NCBI GenBank assembly: GCA_016703895.1
Contig: JADJBE010000003.1
Span: forward strand, 1 to 64,000
Reading direction: 5' to 3'
From: Pseudomonadota bacterium
GTDB taxonomy: Bacteria > Pseudomonadota > Gammaproteobacteria > Steroidobacterales > Steroidobacteraceae
DNA length: 64,000 nucleotides
The number at the start of each line of letters is the position of its first letter. The stretch's first letter is position 1. The position numbers and the translations under genes were made by a program. The notes below the pieces were generated by a model. It was not told the origin of the DNA, did no database searches, and worked only from the letters and a program-made list of their open reading frames with translations. Below, piece after piece: positions 26,510-35,651 of this stretch.

Positions 26510-29062
26510 CTAGTGAGGGCGCCGGCTCGACTCAGCGTAGTAGTGTCGCTTCAGAAGCTCAGTCGCAATGATGTAGCCGAGTGTAATCGAGCCGATCGCA
26601 GCTAGCATCGTCATGTTCAGCGGGACAAAACCGAAGAGACTCGCAACCGTGCCACTGAACGGTAGAGCTAGCGCAAGCGCGCCAATTGTCGCTGTGGAGA
26701 TCATCAGCAGTCGACTGGGGCGACTACGCCAAAAGGGGCCCTGAGTCCGTAGGACTAACACCACAGACAGCTCAGTCAGCAGCGACACAGTGAACCAGGC
26801 TGTTTGAAACACGGCCTCGCCGGCGTGAAAGACCTGCAGGAAGAGCCAGAATGTCAGCAGGTCGAACGACGTGCTCGCGAGGCCAAATACAATCATATAG
26901 TGGCGCAACTCGCCAATGTGCCAGCGTTGCGCGGTCAGCAGGCGTTCTTCGTCCACGTGGTCGGTGGAAATCGCGATCGAGGGTACGTCGGAGAGAAAGT
27001 TGTTCAATAGAGTCTGCTTGGCGACTAGCGGCAGAAACGGCAAGAGCGGTGTCGCCAGCGCCATGCTGACCATGTTGCCGAAATTGGCGCTGGTCGTAAT
27101 GGCAATGTATTTGAGCGTATTGGCGAAAGTCCTGCGCCCATCTTCCACGCCTTGGCACAGCACTGCGAGATCGGGGCGTAGCAGGACCACATCTGCACTT
27201 TCTCTCGCCACGTCCACGGCCTGATCCACCGAGATTCCGACGTCTGCCGCGTGCATCGCCGGCGCGTCATTGATGCCGTCGCCTAAATAGCCGACCGCGT
27301 GTCCGCGATGCTGTAGAGCGCGAACGACACGTTCCTTCTGCTGCGGGTCGACCTCGACAAAGAGCACAGTTTCCTCGGCGCGGTGCCACAGCGCTTCATC
27401 TTTCATGCTGCCGATCTCAGCGCCGGTTAACAGGGCCTCCGCATCGAGGCCAACGCTTCGTGCCACCTGTGCGGCAACATAACGATTGTCACCCGTGACG
27501 ATCTTGACGCAGATTCCACGTTGCGCGAGTGCCTTGAGCGTGGCCTCAACCTCGCTTTTGGGCGGATCGCGGAATAGCAGAAAACCCACAAAGGTCATGC
27601 CGACTTCGTCGTTGCGCGAGTACTCGCGACGCGGTGAGAACTCACGTGTCGCCAGGGCCAGAATCCGCAGTCCAAGCGCACCTTGTTCGCGGAACCAGCT
27701 CTCAAGTCGTGCGCGCTCTACGTCGTTGAGTGGTTGTGAGCCCGTTGCGCCTGAGAGGTGAGTGCAGACGTCGAGTACATTCTCGAACGCACCTTTAGTG
27801 ATGAGCAGATGCGGGCGATTTGGGACGGGCTCGACAATGATCGTTAGCCGCTTGCGCATGAAATCATAGGGGATCTCATCGATCTTGCGCAGCCCGACCG
27901 CGCTGAGGCCGGCGCGGTTGCCCGCCGCGACTAGCGCTGCGTCCAGCGGGTTGTCGATGCCGGTCTCGAGTGCCGCATTCCAAAACGCGAGGCGCAGTGC
28001 GTCTTCCGACGCGGTGCCGGTGGGGTCACACGCCGAGTGTAGCGTCATGAGACCCTCGGTGAGCGTGCCAGTCTTGTCAGTACATAGGACGTCCATACTA
28101 CCGAGATTCTCGATCGCCTCAAGGCGGCGCACGATAACGCCGCGCTGAGCCATACGGCGCGCGCCCGCCGACAGCGTGACGCTGATGATTGCTGGCAGCA
28201 ATTCGGGGGAGAGGCCGACTGCCAGTGCGACGGCGAACAACAGCGACTCGACCAGCGGCCGACCGAGCCAGTCATTGATCGCCAGCACAAAGATGACCAT
28301 GACGAGCATCGTGCGCAGCAGCAGAACGCCGAACTGCTGCACGCCCCGTGCAAAATCCGTGTCGGGTGCCGCCGTGCGCAGGCGAGCCGCCACCGAACCA
28401 AATGCGGTCCGTTCCCCCGTCCCGACGATCAAGACAGTAGCGTTACCGCTGCGCACCGACGTGCCAAGAAACACCGAGTTGGTACGCTGGGCAATCGGCG
28501 CGTCCAACTCGACGACGCCCGCTCGCTTCTCGACTGGATAGGATTCGCCTGTGAGACTGGCTTCCGTCACCAGGAAGTCGCGTGCTGCCAGCACGACACC
28601 GTCAGCCGGTACGAGATTCCCGGCGGCCAGTTCGATGATGTCACCTGGTACCAATTGGCTCACCGCAAGCGTTCGGACCTCGCCGTCACGCCGCACTTTC
28701 ACCGTCAGGGCAAGACGTCGCCGCAGCATCGCGACCGATGTCGACGCGCGATATTCCTGCACAAATCCGAGTGCCGTACTGCCCAGTAGAACGGCCAAGA
28801 TAATCGCCGCTTCGACCCATTCGCGCAGCAGCGCTGATACGGCCCCGCCGAAGACAAGGATTAGCACGAGCGGGCTTGCAAGCTGCCGTAGGGCGAGTCT
28901 TGCGATGTTCGCGGCCGGTTCATCGACTATGGTATTGGAACCGATTGCGCGCAGGCGTTGCTGTGCTTCGTCGGAAGTCAGTCCAGACGAGTCGGTGTGT
29001 AAAGCGGCAAACAAATCGCTCTGCTCGCGGCTCCAGAAGTTGGAGGTGTTGTTCGATCGCAT
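26510..29062 (-). CDS. mgtA: Magnesium-translocating P-type ATPase
   Basis: This 850-aa P3-type ATPase resembles MgtA/MgtB. It has an N-terminal cation ATPase domain (GLTSDEAQQRLRAIGSN) and the actuator motif LTGESYPVEK. The phosphorylation site is CTDKTGTLTEG, and the hinge is GYLGDGINDAPAMHAADVGIS. Six or more C-terminal membrane segments follow, with the MgtA-like NFGNMVSMA and NNFLSDVPSIAI. It should import Mg2+. It begins 18 bases after atpG and is probably the last intact gene of the ATPase operon. Its stop is two bases from the IS21 end, yet the C-terminus appears complete. Confidence 0.85.
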   Translation of the reverse strand: MRSNNTSNFWSREQSDLFAALHTDSSGLTSDEAQQRLRAIGSNTIVDEPAANIARLALRQLASPLVLILVFGGAVSALLREWVEAAIILAVLLGSTALGFVQEYRASTSVAMLRRRLALTVKVRRDGEVRTLAVSQLVPGDIIELAAGNLVPADGVVLAARDFLVTEASLTGESYPVEKRAGVVELDAPIAQRTNSVFLGTSVRSGNATVLIVGTGERTAFGSVAARLRTAAPDTDFARGVQQFGVLLLRTMLVMVIFVLAINDWLGRPLVESLLFAVALAVGLSPELLPAIISVTLSAGARRMAQRGVIVRRLEAIENLGSMDVLCTDKTGTLTEGLMTLHSACDPTGTASEDALRLAFWNAALETGIDNPLDAALVAAGNRAGLSAVGLRKIDEIPYDFMRKRLTIIVEPVPNRPHLLITKGAFENVLDVCTHLSGATGSQPLNDVERARLESWFREQGALGLRILALATREFSPRREYSRNDEVGMTFVGFLLFRDPPKSEVEATLKALAQRGICVKIVTGDNRYVAAQVARSVGLDAEALLTGAEIGSMKDEALWHRAEETVLFVEVDPQQKERVVRALQHRGHAVGYLGDGINDAPAMHAADVGISVDQAVDVARESADVVLLRPDLAVLCQGVEDGRRTFANTLKYIAITTSANFGNMVSMALATPLLPFLPLVAKQTLLNNFLSDVPSIAISTDHVDEERLLTAQRWHIGELRHYMIVFGLASTSFDLLTFWLFLQVFHAGEAVFQTAWFTVSLLTELSVVLVLRTQGPFWRSRPSRLLMISTATIGALALALPFSGTVASLFGFVPLNMTMLAAIGSITLGYIIATELLKRHYYAESSRRPH

Positions 29063-29080
29063 TCGTGCTGCGCCCAGGGT

Positions 29081-29926
29081 TCAATGTCGCTGGGCAGTCT
29101 GGCCCGCCACAAGTTCGATGATCTCCTCGGTAATCTCTTCCTGCCGAACGAGTCTCTCGTTAGCGCGCAAGTCGACTAGCTTGTGCTCGATATGACTGTG
29201 CGCCGCCGCCATGGCGCGCATACGCACTTCATTCTCGGCGGCGAACGCATGGAGGGCCGAATGGCACAGCTGAGCATGAAGGTAGTCGTCTGTTAGCGTT
29301 GCCAGTAGAGTTTCTGATGGGAGGTTTTGTAACGGAGCGTTGCTGTCTGAAATATTAGGCAAATCGGAGGGTGCGAGCGGCAGCAAACGACGGTGAACGA
29401 CTGACATCGCATCGCCCGCATGGCATTCGGCGAACACTGCATCGAGACTGTTCAGTGAGCCGGCGGCAATACGCGTGTAGACTGCGTCGCATATGCGGTC
29501 GGCCAGCTTCGGAATGCCGAGAGATTGTGACGGCATTGCGCTATACCAACCGGCTAATAGGCCGCGCTCATCAGCAAGTGCGCGGCCGCGTGTGCCGATC
29601 AGAAACAGGTTCGATTGGGGCGGCAGATTACGTATCGAGTCGAGCACGTGTTCACTAAATGCGCCGGCAAAACCCTGTTCGGCGCAGAATACGACCACCG
29701 CTTGGCGCTTCGATTCCCGTGTCGCAGTGACTGGTCGTCGGGCCGCTGACGTTTGCACGCGTCCGATCGCCCGCGCGATGGTGGCTGCGTAACTGTCGAC
29801 CGCGACCAGTTGGCTGCGTGCCTGCTGTGCGCGGGCCGCAGCGATTCCGCGCATCGCGTTCACGACGCCTCCAAGCTGACGCATGCCCTCGACGCGTGCT
29901 CGTATATCGGCGAGCCGCTCGGTCAT
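29081..29926 (-). CDS. atpG: N-type ATPase gamma subunit
   Basis: This 281-aa central-stalk subunit has the N-terminal helix LADIRARVEGMRQLGGVVNAMRGIAAARA and a C-terminal helix with AHSHIEHKLVDLRANERLVRQEEITEEIIEL, which form the rotor coiled coil. The middle domain (VVFCAEQGFAGAFSEHVLD) matches gamma. It overlaps atpA by four bases. Its divergence from standard gamma is expected for N-type ATPases. Confidence 0.85.
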   Translation of the reverse strand: MTERLADIRARVEGMRQLGGVVNAMRGIAAARAQQARSQLVAVDSYAATIARAIGRVQTSAARRPVTATRESKRQAVVVFCAEQGFAGAFSEHVLDSIRNLPPQSNLFLIGTRGRALADERGLLAGWYSAMPSQSLGIPKLADRICDAVYTRIAAGSLNSLDAVFAECHAGDAMSVVHRRLLPLAPSDLPNISDSNAPLQNLPSETLLATLTDDYLHAQLCHSALHAFAAENEVRMRAMAAAHSHIEHKLVDLRANERLVRQEEITEEIIELVAGQTAQRH

Positions 29927-31476
29927 GACTCGTGCGTTCCCGCCGGCTTCTCAAGCACTATTGCCAGTGACTGGATGAGCCGTTGCACGGCGTCATGCAG
30001 GATTTGCCGATTGGGCCCGTCGAGCTCACCGGTCTTCTCTATCTGGATTACGACGCCGGGCGCTGCGCGTTCGAGCGCCGGGTGCAACGCTTTTCGCAAC
30101 GCGGGAATGGCGGTGAGCGGCAGCGAATCCAACCAACCGGATTGCACCGCGATAATGAGTGCGACCTGATCCGCGAGTGGCAGGGCAGTGTGCTGCGGCT
30201 GATTGAGGATGGCACGAATCCGTGCTCCTCGTGTCAGTTGACGACGTACGCGCGTGTCTGGCATGCCGCCGAAGCGCGTGAATGACTCAAGCTCAAGAAA
30301 CTGCGCGTAGTCGAGTCGCAGGGTTTCGGCGGCAGCGCGCAGCGCCGTGGCTTGCGTTTTGCCGCCAACGCGGCTGACGCTCGTACCGACATCTACCGCG
30401 GGTTTGTGCCCCTCATGAAATAGCTTCGCGTCCAGCACGATCTGACCATCCGTGATCGAAATGAGATTGGTTGGGATGTAGGCGCTAAGGTTGCCGGCGT
30501 CGGTCTCCGCGATCGGCAATGCTGTCAGTGATCCGCCTCCCTTGGCGGCAGACAACTTGGCGGCTCTCTCGAGCAGACGCGCATGCACATAGAACACGTC
30601 GCCTGGGTAGGCCTCCCTGCCGGGTGACTGCCTCGTCAACAGCGCGATCTCACGGTGGCTGGCCGCATGCTTGCTCAGATCATCGATGACGATCAGGGCA
30701 TGCTGACCACGATCCCGAAAATATTCGGCCATCGTGAAGCCGGCGAACGGCGCTATCCACTGCAGGCCCGGCGACCCGGAGGACTCGGCGACGACAATGA
30801 TGCATCGGTCAGATGCGCCGAAAGATTGAATAGCGTCAATCGCGCGTCGAACGCTCGAGCTCTTTTGCCCCACCGCGACGTAGACGCACACGATGTCGGT
30901 CGATTTCTGGTTGATTATCGTATCGATCGCGATGATGGACTTGCCAGTGGCGCGGTCCCCCACAATGAGTTCGCGCTGCCCGCGACCGAGCGCAAATAGC
31001 GCGTCGATGACCAGCCAACCCGTTTGGACGGGCTCGGTTACGAGGTCGCGATCTATGATCTCCGGTGCAGGACGCTCGATCGGCTCACGACTCTCGGCTT
31101 CGATCGGACCCTTGCCGTCGAGCGGGCGACCCAGCGGATCGACGATACGCCCCAGCAGCCTCGACCCGACCGGCACCCGTACGACATCGCCCAAGCCACG
31201 CACCGTGTGGCCCGCTTCAATCTCGTCGAGATCGTCGAACAGCACGCACCCGACGTAGTCGCGCTCCAGTACTTGGGCAAAGCCGAGCTGGCCGTTCTCG
31301 AATCGCAACAACTCATCGAGCTTTGCGGTCGGTAGGCCCGAAACTAGCGCGATCCCATCCCCCACCTCCATGACGCGACCAATCTGCTCCGTACCGGGAC
31401 CGAGTTCGGTCCTCTGCGCTGCTGCTCGAGCGCGCGACAGCCACCCGTCCGCTGGATTGTTAGGGTTGGTTGGCAT
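29923..31476 (-). CDS. atpA: N-type ATPase alpha subunit
   Basis: This 517-aa F1 alpha-type subunit has the nucleotide loop GDRATGKSIIAIDTI, GSPGLQWIAPFAGFTMAEYF, the SITDGQI segment (ISITDGQIVLDAKLF), and VGTSVSRVGGKTQ containing the conserved Arg-finger region. It overlaps atpF by 17 bases and atpG by four. It is non-catalytic in the hexamer with beta and would support ion pumping or ATP synthesis at the membrane. Confidence 0.92.
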   Translation of the reverse strand: MPTNPNNPADGWLSRARAAAQRTELGPGTEQIGRVMEVGDGIALVSGLPTAKLDELLRFENGQLGFAQVLERDYVGCVLFDDLDEIEAGHTVRGLGDVVRVPVGSRLLGRIVDPLGRPLDGKGPIEAESREPIERPAPEIIDRDLVTEPVQTGWLVIDALFALGRGQRELIVGDRATGKSIIAIDTIINQKSTDIVCVYVAVGQKSSSVRRAIDAIQSFGASDRCIIVVAESSGSPGLQWIAPFAGFTMAEYFRDRGQHALIVIDDLSKHAASHREIALLTRQSPGREAYPGDVFYVHARLLERAAKLSAAKGGGSLTALPIAETDAGNLSAYIPTNLISITDGQIVLDAKLFHEGHKPAVDVGTSVSRVGGKTQATALRAAAETLRLDYAQFLELESFTRFGGMPDTRVRRQLTRGARIRAILNQPQHTALPLADQVALIIAVQSGWLDSLPLTAIPALRKALHPALERAAPGVVIQIEKTGELDGPNRQILHDAVQRLIQSLAIVLEKPAGTHES

Positions 31477-32206
31477 CAGCGAGATTGAAGTGAATCCGAG
31501 CCAGATCGGCGCGCCAGCTGTTGCTGATGATCAGATGTGCGCCGTGTAGCTCGAGGCCCGCGATCAGCTCGGCATCGGCTCTGTAGGTGATTATAGCGCC
31601 CGGTTGTCCAAATGCCCGCGCGATCAGTTCACCGTAGCGAGGCTGTTCCGCCAGCTCGATCGGTACGGCGCTAATCAGCTCTAGCGTAGCATGCTGTGCA
31701 GCTACGGCTTGACGAGTCGATTCCGGAAGCTTGCCAATCTGGTCCAGCACGCCGTTCAGAAAGGCGCCCTGTATGGAAGCGCCGTCCAGTCGACTTACCA
31801 GTTGCTGGCTGATCTGTAACGCCAGCGCTCCTGCGCGTTCTGCCCATTCGCTCTCTACGGCGACTCGCTCTTTGTCGATGGCGACTCGCGCCGCGGCCAC
31901 CGCGGCTTCCGCTTCCTGTCTGGCCGTAGCCAAAATCGCAGTACGCGCATTTTCCGCCGCTGCCTGTGCCGCGGCGACCGCCAAGTCTTGCCGCTGAACC
32001 AGCTCGTTCCGCTCGCGCTCAGCGTCGGCGAGCGCCGCTGTCGCCTGTTCGCGTTTCGCTGCGGCCTCCGCCAGTAAGCTTGCCGCGTCGGCGCGGCGTT
32101 TCTCGATCATTGCTGCGATCGGCCGCCAGAAAAAACGTTGCAGCAACCATACCAGTACGAGGACGTTGACTGTCTGAATGGCCAGCGTCCACCAATCGAA
32201 GTTCAT
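31460..32206 (-). CDS. atpF: N-type ATPase b subunit fused to delta-like C-terminus
   Basis: This 248-aa protein has an N-terminal membrane anchor (WTLAIQTVNVLVLVWLLQRFFW) and a long Ala/Glu-rich coiled coil typical of b. The last ~90 residues resemble the delta (OSCP) C-terminal domain (LISAVPIELAEQPRYGELIARAF, LIAGLELHGAHLII). It is much longer than a normal ~160-aa b. The operon has no separate atpH, which fits the fusion doing delta's job. It starts four bases after atpE. Confidence 0.85.
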   Translation of the reverse strand: MNFDWWTLAIQTVNVLVLVWLLQRFFWRPIAAMIEKRRADAASLLAEAAAKREQATAALADAERERNELVQRQDLAVAAAQAAAENARTAILATARQEAEAAVAAARVAIDKERVAVESEWAERAGALALQISQQLVSRLDGASIQGAFLNGVLDQIGKLPESTRQAVAAQHATLELISAVPIELAEQPRYGELIARAFGQPGAIITYRADAELIAGLELHGAHLIISNSWRADLARIHFNLADANQP

Positions 32207-32210
32207 GGTG

Positions 32211-32456
32211 TCACTTCAACAGCGGATTGGCGAACAGCAACAGCAGAGCGATCACAAGGCAGTAGATTGCCATCGTTTCGATCATGGCAAGTCCGACGAA
32301 CAGTGTGCGGGAGATCGTATTGGCCGCCTCCGGCTGACGCGCGATCGCGTCCATCGCGGCTGCAACCGCGCGTCCTTCGGCAAATGCCGGTCCGATCGCG
32401 CCGAACGACACGGCTACCGCGGCGGCAATAATGCTGACAATCGCTATCCAGTTCAT
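32211..32456 (-). CDS. atpE: N-type ATPase c subunit (rotor ring)
   Basis: This 81-aa hairpin proteolipid has helix 1 with Glu27 in AFAEGRA, the polar loop ARQPEAA (about residues 39-45), and helix 2 with the ion-binding carboxylate Glu60 in MIETMAIY. A carboxylate in both helices is a feature of some N-type rings. Ion specificity (H+ or Na+) cannot be settled by eye, because the Gln found in well-studied Na+ rings is Pro23 here. A strong GAGAGGAAA ribosome site precedes ATG 32456, as expected for a subunit needed in many copies. Confidence 0.9.
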   Translation of the reverse strand: MNWIAIVSIIAAAVAVSFGAIGPAFAEGRAVAAAMDAIARQPEAANTISRTLFVGLAMIETMAIYCLVIALLLLFANPLLK

Positions 32457-32487
32457 TTGCTTTTCCTCTCAATGGCGGACTGGGTCA

Positions 32488-33153
32488 TTAGGTTTTGTCC
32501 CGTTCGATCGCCCCTGCGATGAAGACCATCGCGAGGACGGCGAAGATATAGGCTTGCACGGCTCCCGTGAGCAGCTCAAGTGCCATCAACGGGATCGGCA
32601 CGAGCAAGCCAGCAAGCGATAGCACGATGCCAATCACATACACACCACTCATCACATTGCCGAAAAGGCGTACCAGCAGCGAGAAGGTGCGGGTGAGACT
32701 CTCGATGAAGTTGAGCGGAATCATGACGGGGCTTGGGGATGCGAACGTAGCGAGAAAGTCGCGCACACCGCCAGCGCGCACGCCGAACCAGATCACCGCG
32801 ACGAACACCAGCAATGCCAGCGCCGCGTCAGTGGCCAGATTCGCAGTGGGCGGCTCCATTCCGGGTACCAGCGCCGACCAGTTGCACACCAGGATGAATA
32901 CGAAGAGCGAGCCGATGAATGCACGATACGGCGCTGGATCCACTCGCATCGTCGCGCGAATCTGGGAGTCGACGGCATCGACGACCAGTTCGAATAGCGC
33001 TTGGGTGGTCGACGGAACGAGTGCGAGACCGCGCCGAACGACTACGGCGACGATACTCAGAATGACCATGATCGCCCAAACAGTCGCTACGCTTGTCGAA
33101 ATGGGTACGGGGCCCACGGTAAACAAGACGCTACTGTCGAGTGGTGAATTCAT
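32488..33153 (-). CDS. atpB: N-type ATPase a subunit
   Basis: This 221-aa membrane subunit has five or six helices. The essential Arg lies in FNFIESLTRTFSLLVRLFGNVMSG-type sequence (LTRTFSLLVRLFGNVMSG), with SALVPGMEPPTANLATDAALA earlier. ATG 33153 overlaps the end of atpR by four bases; the frame extends upstream to 33396 but only as a shadow of atpR. It conducts ions past the c-ring. Confidence 0.9.
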   Translation of the reverse strand: MNSPLDSSVLFTVGPVPISTSVATVWAIMVILSIVAVVVRRGLALVPSTTQALFELVVDAVDSQIRATMRVDPAPYRAFIGSLFVFILVCNWSALVPGMEPPTANLATDAALALLVFVAVIWFGVRAGGVRDFLATFASPSPVMIPLNFIESLTRTFSLLVRLFGNVMSGVYVIGIVLSLAGLLVPIPLMALELLTGAVQAYIFAVLAMVFIAGAIERDKT

Positions 33154-33455
33154 GGTGTGTCTATGCGAGCACGGCGTAACGAGACAAAGCGAGCGATCAG
33201 GATGCCGATCGCGATGCAGAGGAGGACTGCAGCGCCTTGCAACGCCGCGAGTACCAACAGACACGCGAGTAGTGCGAACCGCAGCACGAAGACTGCGATG
33301 GTCGCGGCGGCACCGCCGCCGTTGACTAGTCGATGAATGCTCCACCACAGGCCACGAAAATAGAGACGACCGATCAGATACCCGGCGACCGGACAAATCA
33401 CCAATAGCAACAGGTTGGCCCAGTGTGACAAGTCTGGACTGAGCACATTCATCAT
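33150..33455 (-). CDS. atpR: N-type ATPase subunit AtpR
   Basis: This ~101-aa protein has three hydrophobic segments (LLLLVICPVAGYLIGRLYF, AATIAVFVLRFALLACLLVL, GAAVLLCIAIGILIARF). It sits between atpQ and atpB, the hallmark position of the N-ATPase-specific AtpR assembly subunit. Start ATG 33455 overlaps the atpQ stop (ATGA); a second ATG follows immediately at 33452. It is recognised mainly by position, length and topology. Confidence 0.8.
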   Translation of the reverse strand: MMNVLSPDLSHWANLLLLVICPVAGYLIGRLYFRGLWWSIHRLVNGGGAAATIAVFVLRFALLACLLVLAALQGAAVLLCIAIGILIARFVSLRRARIDTP

Positions 33456-33739
33456 GACTGGTTCATCCAACGCCAGGCGGACCACGATCCCACCAGCAGG
33501 CCAAGTAGCAGCAGCGGCGCTGTCCAAAAGACGCCGCTGCTAAACAAGCGATCAAGCCAGCGCCCGGCGAATACGCCGAGCAGCATCGGTATCACGATCA
33601 TCCAGCCCAGCACGCCAATCTGCGCCAGCCGGCGAACGACCGATGCGTCCCCGTCCTGCAACCATTTGCGGTTGCGCTCGATCCGTCGCCGGACACTCTC
33701 GACGAGTGCGTCTTGGTCGGAATCGTCGCCGGTATTCAT
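33452..33739 (-). CDS. atpQ: N-type ATPase AtpI-like subunit AtpQ
   Basis: This 95-aa protein has a charged N-terminus (DALVESVRRRIERNRKWL) and two transmembrane segments (IGVLGWMIVIPMLLGVFAGRWLD and FWTAPLLLLGLLVGSWSAW), in the AtpI/AtpQ pattern. It lies directly after atpC with a four-base overlap and before atpR, as in other N-ATPase operons. It probably aids c-ring assembly or Mg2+ supply; that role is known only for related AtpI proteins. Confidence 0.8.
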   Translation of the reverse strand: MNTGDDSDQDALVESVRRRIERNRKWLQDGDASVVRRLAQIGVLGWMIVIPMLLGVFAGRWLDRLFSSGVFWTAPLLLLGLLVGSWSAWRWMNQS

Positions 33740-34158
33740 GGGAGTTGACCTTCGTCCGTGAAGCTACCTGGCCGAAGATATCGCATGATCTGGCGGATCG
33801 CGTTGAGATGTAGCCGGGAGCTCTCAATGTATGTCGCGCGCTCGGTTTCCCGCTCAGTGCGGAACCGCTGCAGGACTTCATGATCGAGCTGTTCAAGGTT
33901 GGCACTGACCACCGCCTCGCGCGTCGCAACCGTGATTGTCTGGCCCGTATCGACGGTCAGGACGCCGCCACGGACAGCGCAATAGTTCGTTGGTTTGTCG
34001 CTGGTCGTCCAAGCAACGATCGAAATCGCGAGACTTGTCAGAAAGTCGGCGTGGCGTGGCAGGATGCCGAAGGCGCCACTGGCATCCTCTGCCCGAAGTG
34101 ACGAAACGTCGTCTTGGTCAACGATGACTGCAAGGGGTGTCACGATACGAAGCTTCAT
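33736..34158 (-). CDS. atpC: N-type ATPase epsilon subunit
   Basis: This 140-aa protein has the epsilon beta-sandwich (LRIVTPLAVIVDQDDVSSLRAEDASGAFGILPRHADF family pattern; GAFGILPRHADFLTSL visible) and a C-terminal helical pair. It is coupled by ATGA to atpD and atpQ. It belongs to the central stalk with gamma. Confidence 0.85.
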   Translation of the reverse strand: MKLRIVTPLAVIVDQDDVSSLRAEDASGAFGILPRHADFLTSLAISIVAWTTSDKPTNYCAVRGGVLTVDTGQTITVATREAVVSANLEQLDHEVLQRFRTERETERATYIESSRLHLNAIRQIMRYLRPGSFTDEGQLP

Positions 34159-35642
34159 CGAGCGGCAGCCTGCGCGTCGGCCGCCGCGTCCTTGCGGCGC
34201 GCTTCATCAAGCGTGCCGATCATGTAAAGCGAGTTTTCGGCCCAATCGTCGGTCTCGCCGTCGAGTATCGCGCGACAGCCGGAAAACGTGTCGACGCGAT
34301 GCACGCTGCTCCCGGGTATGCCAGTAAATGCCTCAGTCACCGAAAACGGTTGTGTCAAAAATCTCTGCAGTCGCCGCGCGCGTTTTACAAGCATTCGGTC
34401 GCTCGCGCTGAGTTCTTCGACACCGAGCAGCGCGATGATGTCCTGTAGATCTTTGAATCTTGCCAGCGTCTCGCGGACTCGTTCCGCAACGCGATAGTGC
34501 TCTTCGCCGACAATCAACGGATCGAGCAGGACGGAGGATGATGCCAGCGGATCGATCGCAGGGTAGAACCCTTGCGCGGCCAGCGAGCGGGATAGCATGA
34601 TGATGCTATCTGTGTGGCTTGAAATCGCAGTAACCGCAGGGTCGGTAAAGTCGTCGGCCGGCACATAGACTGCCTGGATCGCCGTGACCGCGGCGCCGGC
34701 AACCGACGCGATTCGCTCCTGAAGTGCAGCAACTTCCGTCGCGAGTGTCGGTTGATAGCCGACGCGGGACGGAAGTCTACCCAGTAGGCTCGACAGTTCG
34801 CTGCCGGCCTGCACGAACCGAAAGACGTTGTCCATCAGTAATAAGACGTTCCGATGCTGCTGGTCACGAAAGCTTTCCGCAATCGTTAGAGCAGTCATCG
34901 GCACGCGCCAGCGCGCGCCGGGTGGTTCATTCATCTGCGCGTAGACGAGCACCGTGCGCGCGAGCACGTCAGAGCGTTGCATGTCGGTCAATAGTTCGTG
35001 ACCCTCACGAGACCGCTCGCCGACTCCGGCGAATACGGAGATGCCTTGATACTTCTCGACCATCGCGTGGATCAATTCCATCACCAGCACGGTCTTGCCC
35101 ACGCCGGCACCGCCGAACATCGCGGCCTTGCCCCCGGTTGCGAGCGGTGCCAAGAGGTCGATCACCTTGATGCCGGTCTCGAATACGGCGCCCGTCGCGA
35201 CTTCGTCTGCGAGTGCCGGCGGCGCGGCATGAATGCTACGACGCGGTGTGTCGGATGGTAGAGACGCTCCACGATCGCGTGTTGCACCGACAACATCCAG
35301 CAATCGCCCCAGCACGGCGTCACCAACTGGCGCAGTTATTGGAGTACCGGTCATATGTACCTGAGTTCCGCGTGCGAGGCCAGAGGTTCTCTGCAGCGCG
35401 ATTGCGCGCACGGTGCGGCTATCGAGATGGCTGTGAACCTCGAGGACCAGCGGTTTGGGCCCCCACGCGACGAGCAATGCCGTATTGAGGGGCGGTAGTG
35501 AACCCGTGTCGAATTCGACGTCGACCACCGCGCCGCGAACGGCCGTGACGTGTCCGATTGCAACAGAGCCATTCATACAATGCCCGACTTCGCTGCTATC
35601 GTTCGGCGTCGTTGCGCCGGGCGTTACCGGTACGCGCGGCAT
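34155..35642 (-). CDS. atpD: N-type ATPase beta subunit
   Basis: This is a catalytic F1 beta-type subunit of up to 495 aa. It has Walker A GGAGVGKTVLVMELIH, the GERSREGHEL segment, the catalytic-loop region VLVYAQMNEPPGARWRV, and VYVPADDFTDPAV. Homology begins at about MNGSVAIGHVTAVRG (ATG 35576). ATG 35642 gives a 22-residue extension and lies ten bases after the cytochrome stop; neither start has a convincing ribosome site. It is the first ATPase gene in the order atpDCQRBEFAG, diagnostic of the laterally spread N-ATPase. Confidence 0.9.
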   Translation of the reverse strand: MPRVPVTPGATTPNDSSEVGHCMNGSVAIGHVTAVRGAVVDVEFDTGSLPPLNTALLVAWGPKPLVLEVHSHLDSRTVRAIALQRTSGLARGTQVHMTGTPITAPVGDAVLGRLLDVVGATRDRGASLPSDTPRRSIHAAPPALADEVATGAVFETGIKVIDLLAPLATGGKAAMFGGAGVGKTVLVMELIHAMVEKYQGISVFAGVGERSREGHELLTDMQRSDVLARTVLVYAQMNEPPGARWRVPMTALTIAESFRDQQHRNVLLLMDNVFRFVQAGSELSSLLGRLPSRVGYQPTLATEVAALQERIASVAGAAVTAIQAVYVPADDFTDPAVTAISSHTDSIIMLSRSLAAQGFYPAIDPLASSSVLLDPLIVGEEHYRVAERVRETLARFKDLQDIIALLGVEELSASDRMLVKRARRLQRFLTQPFSVTEAFTGIPGSSVHRVDTFSGCRAILDGETDDWAENSLYMIGTLDEARRKDAAADAQAAAR

Positions 35643-35651
35643 TGCATCGCG

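Noticed and set aside
24058..26520. Target-site duplication flanking the IS21 element
   Set aside because: The bases outside the two inverted ends (GGTTAC and CGCTAG) do not match; an adjacent deletion is more likely.
28551..29195. Long plus-strand frame of 214 codons opposite mgtA and atpG
   Set aside because: Antisense shadow in Arg/Ser-rich composition; mgtA and atpG on the other strand have full family motifs.
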